Shown: positions 1 through 5,684, numbered from the stretch's first letter. The stretch: DNA of 6,841 nucleotides from a bacterium (GCA_003230535.1 QIEW01000443.1:1-6841); one strand, 5' to 3'. Numbers and translations: made by a program. The notes: generated by a model not told the origin, from the sequence alone.

Positions 1-167
<167 letters not shown>

Positions 168-185
168 AGTTGTGTATTTTCATAG

Positions 186-202
186 TCCCGAATAATTCGG
201 GA
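186..202 (+). terminator. Palindrome 19 bases after pheS, possible weak terminator
   Basis: TCCCGAATAATTCGGGA is a perfect palindrome that folds as a 7-bp stem with a TAA loop. It is followed by only a short T tract (TTTATAA), so termination would be weak. It forms one end of the 141-bp repeat, and the same palindrome ends the other copy near 4311-4327, so it may be simply an element end. If it did terminate, pheT would be separated from pheS transcription. Confidence 0.3.
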
Positions 203-326
203 TTTATAACACGCTCGGAGTTGGTCGCTTCCATAGCGGGAGTTTTCGGTGATTTGTATGAGCCATTTTGTTTTTTGGCCGTTATTTTGTAAGTAGCTGT
301 ATTCAAATAACACGTGGATTTATGAA
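186..326 (-). repeat. Long dispersed repeat, copy 1 (inverted relative to copy 2)
   Basis: The reverse complement of this segment matches 4174-4327 almost base for base over about 140 positions. The differences are a few substitutions, a small change in the GACCAAC to GCGTG stretch, and about 14 extra bases in copy 2. No open reading frame is shared, so it looks like a non-coding dispersed element with internal hairpins: the end palindrome, and GTTATTT paired with AAATAAC. It starts 19 bases after the pheS stop. I do not recognise the family. Confidence 0.9.
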
Positions 327-381
327 ACATAGCATGTTTACGTATTTTGGGCGGGCGGCTTGCCATATTTTCGCTTGGCTG

Positions 382-396
382 TCAACCTCCGGTTGA
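382..396 (+). other. Small perfect hairpin upstream of the microprotein gene
   Basis: TCAACC-TCC-GGTTGA forms a perfect 6-bp stem with a 3-base loop, about 45 bases before the ribosome binding site of the 455-586 gene. There is no T run after it, so it does not look like a terminator. The rest of 327-440 shows no convincing promoter or gene. Confidence 0.35.
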
Positions 397-440
397 TGGG
401 CGCAGGCTCGTCGGTTGTACAAACACTAATACTTATAGAA

Positions 441-446
441 GGGGAG
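441..446 (+). promoter_or_regulatory. Ribosome binding site fixing the microprotein start
   Basis: GGGGAG, within AGAAGGGGAGA, lies 8 bases before the ATG at 455. It is one of the better Shine-Dalgarno sequences in the window and argues for ATG 455 rather than the in-frame ATG at 347, whose extra 36 residues have no protein-like character. pheT at 600 has no comparable site. Confidence 0.7.
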
Positions 447-454
447 ACTTTCAG

Positions 455-586
455 ATGAAAGTAACTGAATTAACCGTTGAGGAACTTAGGGATTTGATTA
501 GAAAGGTTGTTAGAGAAGAGTTAGATGAATTTTTTGATGATGATGATGACGACGACGACGAGTATGAAGATGAAGATGAAATCTAA
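455..586 (+). CDS. Small acidic protein of unknown function (43 aa)
   Basis: I do not recognise a named family. Residues 1-27 (starting MKVTELTVEELRDLIRKVV) look like an amphipathic helix rich in Leu, Glu and Arg, resembling the N-terminal helix of many small bacterial antitoxin-like proteins. Residues 28-43 are an almost purely acidic tail: eight consecutive Asp, then EYEDEDEI. No toxin gene is adjacent. The start is supported by a good Shine-Dalgarno and the stop lies 13 bases before the pheT ATG. Because pheT has no evident ribosome binding site, translation of this gene may feed ribosomes into pheT by reinitiation (inference). The acidic tail could mimic nucleic acid or bind cations, but nothing here proves either. 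Confidence 0.65.
   Translation: MKVTELTVEELRDLIRKVVREELDEFFDDDDDDDDEYEDEDEI
536..559 (+). repeat. Trinucleotide tract (GAT)4(GAC)4 encoding Asp8
   Basis: Four GAT codons are followed by four GAC codons inside the microprotein gene, giving the Asp8 run. Such in-frame triplet tracts can expand or contract by slippage without breaking the frame, so tail length may vary between strains (inference). Confidence 0.85.
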
Positions 587-599
587 ATCATAGCCCAAA

Positions 600-1835
600 A
601 TGAAACTGAGTTACAATTGGTTAAAAGAATTTATAAGGCTTTATGTGCCCCCTAATGAGCTAGCCTCGCACCTCACTGAGGCGGGTCTGGAAGTGGATAG
701 TATCGAACCTTATGGCGAGGATACCATCCTGGAGCTTTCCATTACCGCCAACCGGGGAGACTGTCTTAGTATTCTCGGGCTTGCCCGGGAAGTAGCCCTT
801 ATTACCGGACAAAAACTAAAAATTTATCCTGCACCCGCTAAATACAACCATAACGAAACCGCTGACGGGGTTGATGTAACCATAGAGGATCAGAAGGCGT
901 GTCCCCGCTATCTGGCGCGGCTTATCCGGGGGGCAGCTATAGGGCCGTCCCCTGACTGGCTCCGTGATCGCCTGGAGGCGGCTGGTCTGCGAAGCCTCAA
1001 CAATATAGTGGATGCTACCAATTATGTATTGTGGGAGCTGGGGCAGCCTCTTCATGCTTTTGATTTTGACCGGATATCCGGCGGGAAAATAGTTGTACGT
1101 CGGGCAAAGGCGGGGGAGAGACTGGCTGTTTTAGATGGGGGGGCCAAAGCGTTGGAGCCGCAGATGCTGGTTATTGCCGATGCCCATAAGCCCGTTGCTC
1201 TTGCCGGAGTGATCGGCGGGGAAGAGACCGGAGTTAATCCCGCCACCCAAAACGTGTTGTTGGAGTGCGCTTACTTTGAGCCGGCAATTATCCGGCGTAC
1301 CGCCCGGAAGCTGGGTATCACCACTGAATCATCCTTCCGGTTTGAACGCGGCGTCGACCCGGACGGATTGCCCAAAGCGTTGGATCGAGTAACCCAACTG
1401 ATCCTGGAATTAGCCGGTGGAGAAGTGGTTTGCACCAGGGAGGCATACCCTAATCCGATACAAAAACCGACCGTGAAGGTCAGGTTCTCCAGAGTAAACA
1501 AGCTCCTGGGAACAGACCTTTCCTCAGAGGAAATAACCGGGATAATAAGGCGGGTAGGGGTGGAGATGTTGGCCCAGGATGCGGAGGGATTGCTGGTTCG
1601 CTCACCCAGTTTCCGTTCCGACCTTACCAGAGAGGCCGACTTTATTGAAGAAGTCGCCCGCATCTATGGTTATCAGCGGATTCCGGTTACTGTGCCGGCG
1701 GGGTATACCGCCCATCGGATGGAGGATGGGCAGGTCGCCCTGGAGCGCCGGGCGCGCCGGATTTTAGTCGGCTGCGGTTTTGGGGAAGCAATAAATTTCA
1801 GCTTTACAAACTCAAAGACTTATAGTAAATTTTGA
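600..1835 (+). CDS. pheT: Phenylalanyl-tRNA synthetase beta subunit, N-terminal part (frameshifted, short form)
   Basis: This 411-codon frame holds the N-terminal half of PheT, the non-catalytic structural and editing subunit. Residues 1-38 (MKLSYNWLKEFI to GLEVDSIEP) are the usual N-terminus. The typical ~110-residue EMAP/OB tRNA-binding domain, with its HPNAD-type motif, is absent: the protein runs straight into ILELSITANRGDCLSILG at 43-60. The B3/B4 editing domain spans about 100-275 (LNNIVDATNYVLWELGQPLHAFD; GVIGGEETGV; SSFRFERGVDP) and the B5 domain about 290-365 (SFRSDLTREADFIEEVARIYGY). The frame ends at TGA 1833-1835 inside the next domain, just after INFSFTNSKTYSKF, where homologues continue. 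The remainder is in the -1 frame from 1832. No Shine-Dalgarno precedes ATG 600. Identity is firm; whether the product is functional is not. Confidence 0.93.
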   Translation: MKLSYNWLKEFIRLYVPPNELASHLTEAGLEVDSIEPYGEDTILELSITANRGDCLSILGLAREVALITGQKLKIYPAPAKYNHNETADGVDVTIEDQKACPRYLARLIRGAAIGPSPDWLRDRLEAAGLRSLNNIVDATNYVLWELGQPLHAFDFDRISGGKIVVRRAKAGERLAVLDGGAKALEPQMLVIADAHKPVALAGVIGGEETGVNPATQNVLLECAYFEPAIIRRTARKLGITTESSFRFERGVDPDGLPKALDRVTQLILELAGGEVVCTREAYPNPIQKPTVKVRFSRVNKLLGTDLSSEEITGIIRRVGVEMLAQDAEGLLVRSPSFRSDLTREADFIEEVARIYGYQRIPVTVPAGYTAHRMEDGQVALERRARRILVGCGFGEAINFSFTNSKTYSKF

Positions 1836-2632
1836 CGTTAGCTAATCCCTTAAGTTTGGAACATCGGGAGCTACGCTCAAAAGTTATTCCGAGCCTGCTT
1901 GAAAATCTGGCTTATAATGCCAGGCGGCAGCTTGATGAAGGCCTGCGATTATTCGAGCTAAGCGTGTGCTATGAGAAGACGGGTGGGCGGCCAAAAGAAA
2001 GGCGCTTGTTGGGCGGAGTGATGTGTGGGCCGCGGGAGCCGGAGTTTTGGGGATCTAAAGCTGGGCAAATTGATTTTTATGATGTTAAAGGGGTAGCGGA
2101 AACATTGCTGGAGAGCTTCGGATTATCTACAGAGGCTGCCTTTACCTCAGCTAAAATTTCCATGCTGGAGCAAGCCGCTCAAATAGAGCTCAAAGGAGAG
2201 CCTCTGGGATATCTGGGGAAACTGAAAGGTGATCTGCTTCAGGTTTTAGACCTAAAACAGCCGGTTTATTTGTTCGAGCTGGATTTTTCTCTGCTGGCCG
2301 AGCGGGCGCCTTCACAGTTAACTTATACTCCATTGGCCAAATATCCGGCGGCAGTTCGGGATGTGGCCGTGGTGGTGGCGGATGATTTACCGGTACAAGC
2401 AATAGTTGATGCCATCTGGGAATTAGGGCAGAGTGAGCTTAGGGAAGTAAAATTATTTGATTTGTATAAGGGCCGGCAAGTAGCTCCAGGGTGTCGGAGC
2501 CTGGCTTTCTCATTGAGTTATCAATCCCGGGATCGAACGCTGACTGAGGATGAGGTCAGCGGGTTGTTTTGGCGGGTGGCGGAGGAGTTGCGCCGGAAAT
2601 TTGGAGCGCAAATCCGTGATGCCGGTTATTAA
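1832..2632 (+). CDS. pheT: Phenylalanyl-tRNA synthetase beta subunit, C-terminal part (other frame)
   Basis: This frame continues PheT after the break: LANPLSLEHRELRSKVIPSL (residues 3-22) is the conserved stretch of the catalytic-like B6/B7 core, and about 165-260 is the C-terminal FDX-ACB anticodon-binding domain (YTPLAKYPAAVRDVAVVV; LFDLYKG; LAFSLSYQSRDRTLTEDEV). The frame is open from a TAA at 1826-1828. The only early start is TTG 1832, whose last two bases overlap the upstream TGA (TTGA), with no Shine-Dalgarno, so it probably represents the broken half of one gene rather than an independent gene. Against B. subtilis PheT (recalled, not aligned by program), roughly 8 linker residues are also missing at the junction, suggesting a short out-of-frame deletion. 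Reinitiation at the TTGA overlap, giving two polypeptides, is the alternative. Confidence 0.9.
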   Translation: MTLANPLSLEHRELRSKVIPSLLENLAYNARRQLDEGLRLFELSVCYEKTGGRPKERRLLGGVMCGPREPEFWGSKAGQIDFYDVKGVAETLLESFGLSTEAAFTSAKISMLEQAAQIELKGEPLGYLGKLKGDLLQVLDLKQPVYLFELDFSLLAERAPSQLTYTPLAKYPAAVRDVAVVVADDLPVQAIVDAIWELGQSELREVKLFDLYKGRQVAPGCRSLAFSLSYQSRDRTLTEDEVSGLFWRVAEELRRKFGAQIRDAGY

Positions 2633-2757
2633 TCAGGTTGGGGAGGGGTTAATTTGTTCAGCCCACATTTTAGGCGTGACAAGTCAGTCCTTACGATGGA
2701 TCGGGCAACTTAAATTTATGATTTAGGTTGGAAAAGATGCTCTCTTAAAGGTATGAG

Positions 2758-2763
2758 TATAAT
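2758..2763 (+). promoter_or_regulatory. Perfect -10 hexamer upstream of the glycosyltransferase gene
   Basis: TATAAT lies 20 bases before the ATG at 2784, in the 151-base spacer after pheT. No good -35 sits at 16-18 bases; the nearest TTGGAA, at 2728-2733, is 24 bases away. A TATG just upstream could help as an extended -10 but is one base off. It may start a transcript for the glycosyltransferase independent of pheST. Confidence 0.4.
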
Positions 2764-2783
2764 ATTTTCAAGAAGTTACCGTT

Positions 2784-4004
2784 ATGCGAAACATTGGTAT
2801 GATATCTCCTTGGTCATTTCCACCGGATGTCCGTATCCAGAGGGAAGTTAGGTCGCTAACGGCAGCTGGTTACCGAATTTTTCTGCTCTGCGAACGTAGT
2901 GAAGGACAAAAAGAGGAGGAGATACAAGAGGGGTTAACAATCCGGAGAATAGCCCTGACCCCTGGGTTATTGGAGAAGATCAACTATTGGAGCAAACTTC
3001 TTACCCTGAAAGAGATTTTATGGACAATAGCGATAAAAAAGTTCATTGCAGATTTTAAGATAGAGCTTCTCCATGTCATTGATTTACCGCAGCTAGGGGT
3101 TGGGGTAGACGCAGCGGCTGCCATGGGTTTGCCGCTCTTGTATGATCGCCGGGAAAACTGGGCTGATCTTGTACGGATCGTTAGAGAAGATGCCTGCTTA
3201 GGTAGGCTCCATTCCTGGAAGGACAGGACATTCATATCTCCTGAACGCTTACAGAGAACTGAAACGGCTTGGGCCAAGAAAGCGGATGAAATTATAGTGG
3301 TGGTGGTGGAAGCCAAGGAAAGGCTTGTTGATTTAGGGTTATCAGAGGAGAAAATACACATCGTCTCAAACACTGAGGAATTGGATTTCCCGAAGCGTTT
3401 CCCTCCGGATCAGGATATCCTGAACCGTTACAAGGATAAGTTTATAGTTTCATATATCGGCACATTCGGCCCGCATCGGGGGTTGGATACAGCTATGTCG
3501 GCTATGAAACATCTGAGGGGGAAAATACCTGATTTACGCTTACTGCTGGTGGGCGGCTCTCCGGACAAACAATTTAACCTTGAATTAAAACAGATAGCCG
3601 CCGACTTAGGTGTAGCGGAAATGGTGGAGTTTACCGGCTGGCAGCCTCTGCACAAATTTACCGGTTATATTGAGGCCAGCCAGGTTTGCCTGGTTCCTCA
3701 TCGAGATAACAGCCATACGGCGGCGACTATTCCCTACAAGCTGTTCCAATATATGGTGCTCGGCAAGCCGGTTGTGGCAAGCTCCTGCCCTCCCTTGGCG
3801 AGAATCGTAGAAGAAACCGGTTGCGGTTTGGTGTTTAAAGCCGGTGATGACCGGGAATTAGCAGAGAGAATTTACCAGATTTATGTAACGCCTGATTCAT
3901 ATGGGGAAAGGGCGTTTCAAGCAGCCCAAGAGAAATATAACTGGAGCAATGATGCCCAGGAATTGCTCCGGATATACCAAAAACTGGTTCCATCAAAAAT
4001 TTAG
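2784..4004 (+). CDS. Glycosyltransferase, GT4 family (GT-B fold)
   Basis: This 406-residue protein has the two-Rossmann-domain layout of GT4 enzymes, which move a sugar from a nucleotide donor to an acceptor at the inner face of the membrane or in the cytosol. The N-terminal domain starts with SPWSFPPDVRIQREVRSLTA at 8-27, followed by LLHVIDLPQLG at 95-105. The C-terminal GT1 domain has VSYIGTFGPHRGLDTAM at 222-238, LRLLLVGG at 251-258, and the donor-site region TIPYKLFQYMVLGKPVV at 315-331. The classical EX7E pair is not kept: the second Glu is Gln (KLFQYM) and the first position is Ala, a variation I recall from one GT4 subgroup. No signal peptide or membrane segment is seen. Length is normal. 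Start ATG 2784 has only a weak AAGAAG upstream. Donor and acceptor cannot be told, and no polysaccharide genes flank it. Confidence 0.85.
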   Translation: MRNIGMISPWSFPPDVRIQREVRSLTAAGYRIFLLCERSEGQKEEEIQEGLTIRRIALTPGLLEKINYWSKLLTLKEILWTIAIKKFIADFKIELLHVIDLPQLGVGVDAAAAMGLPLLYDRRENWADLVRIVREDACLGRLHSWKDRTFISPERLQRTETAWAKKADEIIVVVVEAKERLVDLGLSEEKIHIVSNTEELDFPKRFPPDQDILNRYKDKFIVSYIGTFGPHRGLDTAMSAMKHLRGKIPDLRLLLVGGSPDKQFNLELKQIAADLGVAEMVEFTGWQPLHKFTGYIEASQVCLVPHRDNSHTAATIPYKLFQYMVLGKPVVASSCPPLARIVEETGCGLVFKAGDDRELAERIYQIYVTPDSYGERAFQAAQEKYNWSNDAQELLRIYQKLVPSKI

Positions 4005-4044
4005 CCTTTTTGCTCAGTTTATTATTGCGAAGCGGCTACGAAGG

Positions 4045-4084
4045 TTGAAAACAGCTTTTATATTATAGAAATTAATGATAAAAT
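4045..4084 (+). promoter_or_regulatory. Possible promoter upstream of the zapB-like/zapA pair
   Basis: An AT-rich stretch contains TGATAAAAT (4076-4084), which reads as an extended -10 (TG-N-TAAAAT). A TTGAAA at 4045-4050 is too far away for a normal -35, and TTTTAT at 4056-4061 is a weak one at 17 bases. The rest of 4005-4173 holds no gene and only a small CGGTA-GTA-TACCG hairpin near 4115. Confidence 0.25.
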
Positions 4085-4173
4085 TAGAACCGGAGAAGCG
4101 CCTTCCATCAAACAGCCGGTAGTATACCGTAAATACTCAGGCTAAATGGAAGAAAACCTGGGAACCCGGATTA

Positions 4174-4327
4174 TTCATAAATCCACGACAAACATTGATG
4201 ATGTTATTTGAATACAGCTAGTTACAAAATAACGGCCAAAAAACAAAATGGCTCATATAAATCACCGAAAACTCCCGCTATGGAAGCGACCAACGGGAGC
4301 GTGTTTATGATCCCGAATTATTCGGGG
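4174..4327 (+). repeat. Long dispersed repeat, copy 2
   Basis: This is the inverted partner of 186-326. Shared blocks run from TTCATAAATCCACG through TTATTTGAATACAGCT, AACGGCCAAAAAACAAAATG and CTCCCGCTATGGAAGCGACC to the end palindrome CCCGAATTATTCGGG. About 14 extra bases (ACAAACATTGATGA) follow TCCACG in this copy. Internal pairings are GTTATTT (4203-4209) with AAATAAC (4227-4233), and CTCCCG with CGGGAG; the second pairing is lost in copy 1. The palindrome end lies about 20 bases before the ZapB-like start, directly against its Shine-Dalgarno. It is non-coding and of unrecognised family. Confidence 0.9.
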
Positions 4328-4347
4328 GAAGGATTATCATTAAACAA

Positions 4348-4626
4348 ATGACATTGGAGCAGTTAGATGTCCTAGAAGAGAGGATAAATAGTCTTCTTGA
4401 GCGGCTGCGGCAGCTCAAAAATGAAAATAGCCGGCTGAACATCCAATTACAGGAGGTTCAGGCGGAGCTGGCCGTTAAGGCGGAGAAATTAGCCGAATAT
4501 TCAATGGAAAATCAGCGGTTAAAATCTCTTGAGAAGGAACGCGAAGAGTATCAGGCAGAACGAAATGAACTGCATCAACGCTTACAGCGGATGTTGTCGG
4601 CGTTAGAGCAATTGGAGATTTCGTGA
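4348..4626 (+). CDS. ZapB-like coiled-coil cell-division protein (92 aa)
   Basis: Almost the whole protein is a heptad-patterned coiled coil (LEERINSLLERLRQLKNEN, then ENQRLKSLEKEREEY), free of Gly and Pro, ending QRLQRMLSALEQLE. Length, composition and the C-terminal ERLQALL-like ending resemble E. coli ZapB, which binds ZapA and stabilises the FtsZ ring. Position directly before zapA supports the same role. Coiled coils look alike, so homology is not proven, and it could be another ZapA-linked coiled-coil family. GGAAGG (4327-4332) is the only Shine-Dalgarno and is 15 bases from ATG 4348, longer than ideal; no better in-frame start is seen. The site sits at the foot of the repeat's hairpin. 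Confidence 0.7.
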   Translation: MTLEQLDVLEERINSLLERLRQLKNENSRLNIQLQEVQAELAVKAEKLAEYSMENQRLKSLEKEREEYQAERNELHQRLQRMLSALEQLEIS

Positions 4627-4653
4627 AATTACGCCATAGTGGAGAGGAGGTCT

Positions 4654-4707
4654 TTGATTTTAAATTCCAGGGGTGGAGGAGGTAGAGCCTTGCATCTCTG
4701 TTTTTGA
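4654..4707 (+). CDS. Possible 17-codon leader ORF overlapping the zapA start
   Basis: GGAGAGGAGG at 4641-4650 is a very strong Shine-Dalgarno, but the TTG it could serve at 4654 opens only a 17-residue frame (MILNSRGGGGRALHLCF). A second strong site, GGAGGAGG (4675-4682), precedes an in-frame TTG at 4690. The frame stops at TGA 4705-4707, overlapping the TTG 4704 of zapA. Either this is a short coupled leader, or the true zapA N-terminus was here and one T was lost from the T run at 4701-4705: adding one T joins this frame to zapA. Confidence 0.35.
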   Translation: MILNSRGGGGRALHLCF

Positions 4708-5024
4708 GGGGGATAAACCCGGATTTGAGGCGCACAGAAGTCAAAATAAATGGGGAATATTATCTGCTTAGAGGTGAGCTGGAAGGTGAGCTTATGCATC
4801 AGATAGCTGACTATGTTGACCAAAAAATGGATCAGGTCCGCCAAGCGAACCCAGTAGTGACAACTTCTAAGGTGGCTATTTTAGCAGCTTTGAATATTGC
4901 TGAAGAGTTGTTTCTTTTGAAGATACAGAAACAGGAGGAAGCCATAATGCTGGCAGAGAGAAGTTCCAGGCTTATCAGTCTGCTAGATGAAAATATACCT
5001 GGAGAAAGAGTTAGTGAAGAATAG
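4704..5024 (+). CDS. zapA: Cell division protein ZapA
   Basis: ZapA is a small cytoplasmic protein that cross-links FtsZ filaments at the division ring. The family pattern is clear: EVKINGEYYLLRGE (about 12-25) is the N-terminal strand region, YVDQKMDQV (37-45) the conserved helix start, and SKVAILAALNIAEELF (55-70) the signature helix, followed by a coiled-coil tail to residue 106. Start is uncertain. TTG 4704 overlaps the stop of a short upstream frame and lacks its own ribosome site at normal distance. TTG 4725 would give 99 residues with AGGGGG 12 bases upstream. No ATG or GTG is available. It lies 77 bases after the ZapB-like gene, consistent with one transcript. The long palindrome-rich gap that follows suggests the operon ends here. 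Confidence 0.9.
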   Translation: MRGINPDLRRTEVKINGEYYLLRGELEGELMHQIADYVDQKMDQVRQANPVVTTSKVAILAALNIAEELFLLKIQKQEEAIMLAERSSRLISLLDENIPGERVSEE

Positions 5025-5305
5025 ATATTCCGGTTCTAATGCTTAGTTATGGAACTTCAATTTAAGTTCTCCTTAAAGAATAATATTCTTAGTGAAATGG
5101 CCGCTGGATTTCTGAGATTGGGTTGAGAAGGTAAACGTGTAGCTGAATTGCTAATTTTTCTTATAAAATACAGCCAGGTACCGTAAAAATATCCTGATAA
5201 ATCAACATAAACATTCTGTCCTCTTAAGTTTTCCCCCATTTTAGAATATATTTTCCTGTCCTTATTCTTTAGCGCTCATCAAAACAGAGATGTTCTCCCC
5301 GTGAT
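5025..5305. other. AT-rich non-coding stretch after zapA
   Basis: I find no convincing gene. A 60-codon minus-strand frame at 5057-5239 has no ribosome site or family resemblance. A small hairpin AAGAAT-AAT-ATTCTT lies at 5076-5090 without a T run, so it is a poor terminator for zapA. Confidence 0.5.
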
Positions 5306-5362
5306 GGCCGAAGGCTATTAGCAAGGTGTCTATCCTTGCGCGGAAGGTCTTAGCCTTCAGCC
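5306..5362 (+). other. Nested hairpin, possible structured RNA or palindromic element
   Basis: The outer stem is GGC-c-GAAGGCTA (5306-5317) against TAGCCTTC-a-GCC (5351-5362), with one mismatch. The inner stem is GCAAGG (5321-5326) against CCTTGC (5334-5339) with a 7-base loop. A further perfect hairpin, CTTTTTG-CTCT-CAAAAAG, follows at 5369-5386. The reverse strand across 5262-5378 is an open frame of 38 codons without a start, so part of this could be a decayed gene tail. I do not recognise a known riboswitch or ncRNA. Confidence 0.45.
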
Positions 5363-5387
5363 CCGCCGCTTTTTGCTCTCAAAAAGT

Positions 5388-5544
5388 GATGCAATCGTAA
5401 AAAGTCCCGGGTGTCATTGCGAGGCGGGTTTATCGCCGAAGCAATCCCATTGATTTGTAATGAAATTTGAGATTGCATTTGAGATTGCTTCGCTTCGCTC
5501 GCAATGACAAAAATCGGCGCTTTTTGACTTTTTACGAAACCATC
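5388..5544. mobile_element. MITE-like palindromic element (157 bp)
   Basis: The ends are inverted repeats of about 19 bp, GATGcaaTCGTAAAAAGTC (5388-5406) and its complement at 5526-5544, with 16 of 19 matching and the inner 11 perfect. Inside, TGTCATTGCGAG (5412-5423) pairs with CTCGCAATGACA (5498-5509), and GAAGCAATC (5438-5446) with GATTGCTTC (5483-5491). AAAAGT flanks both ends (5382-5387 and 5545-5550), a possible 6-bp target duplication, although the motif also occurs inside the element. The centre holds a tandem 12-mer, ATTTGAGATTGC (5465-5488). The CATTGCGAG/GCAATGAC core is one I recall as a dispersed repeat in many bacterial genomes. There is no coding capacity. Confidence 0.75.
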
Positions 5545-5568
5545 AAAAGTTACTTATACTAAGTGGCC

Positions 5569-5602
5569 ATCAAAGATAAACTAATTATCTTTGATCTTTT
5601 TT
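5569..5602 (+). terminator. Rho-independent-like terminator
   Basis: ATCAAAGATA (5569-5578) pairs perfectly with TATCTTTGAT (5586-5595) around a 7-base loop, followed after one C by six T (5597-5602). The stem is 10 bp but AT-rich, so strength is uncertain. It would end transcripts entering from the zapA side. Confidence 0.5.
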
Positions 5603-5605
5603 GAT

Positions 5606-5684
5606 CTTTCGGCTTGTCTCAAGCCGAAAGGTTTAAGGGGGTAGCGTGCCCCTTTAGTAGTTTCGGCTTGGGGACATACCGAAA
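5606..5684 (+). promoter_or_regulatory. Hairpin array with competing pairings upstream of the folate gene
   Basis: CTTTCGGCTTG (5606-5616) pairs perfectly over 11 bp with CAAGCCGAAAG (5620-5630). AAGGGG then pairs with CCCCTT in the following 25 bases. TTTCGG (5661-5666) pairs with CCGAAA (5679-5684). TTTCGGCTTG occurs twice (5607-5616 and 5661-5670), so the CAAGCCGAAA arm can pair with either copy but not both. This could be a conformational switch or a cluster of REP-like repeats. It matches no riboswitch I know, including the THF class. Confidence 0.4.

Noticed and set aside
347-454. N-terminal extension of the microprotein to ATG 347
   Set aside because: The extra 36 residues are Cys/Arg/Gly-rich and unlike the rest, with no ribosome site at 347, whereas ATG 455 has a good one.
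455-586. Antitoxin of a toxin-antitoxin pair
   Set aside because: The N-terminal helix is suggestive, but the neighbouring genes are pheS and pheT and no small toxin-like ORF is adjacent.
1820-1840. Programmed -1 frameshift in pheT
   Set aside because: The zero-frame codons AGT AAA TTT TGA do not form an X XXY YYZ slippery site, and no clear stimulatory hairpin or upstream Shine-Dalgarno is seen.
5057-5239. 60-codon minus-strand ORF in the gap after zapA
   Set aside because: No ribosome site, no recognisable motif, AT-rich composition typical of chance frames.
5388-5544. CRISPR array
   Set aside because: The repeats are inverted or a single tandem 12-mer; there are no regularly spaced direct repeats with unique spacers and no cas genes.
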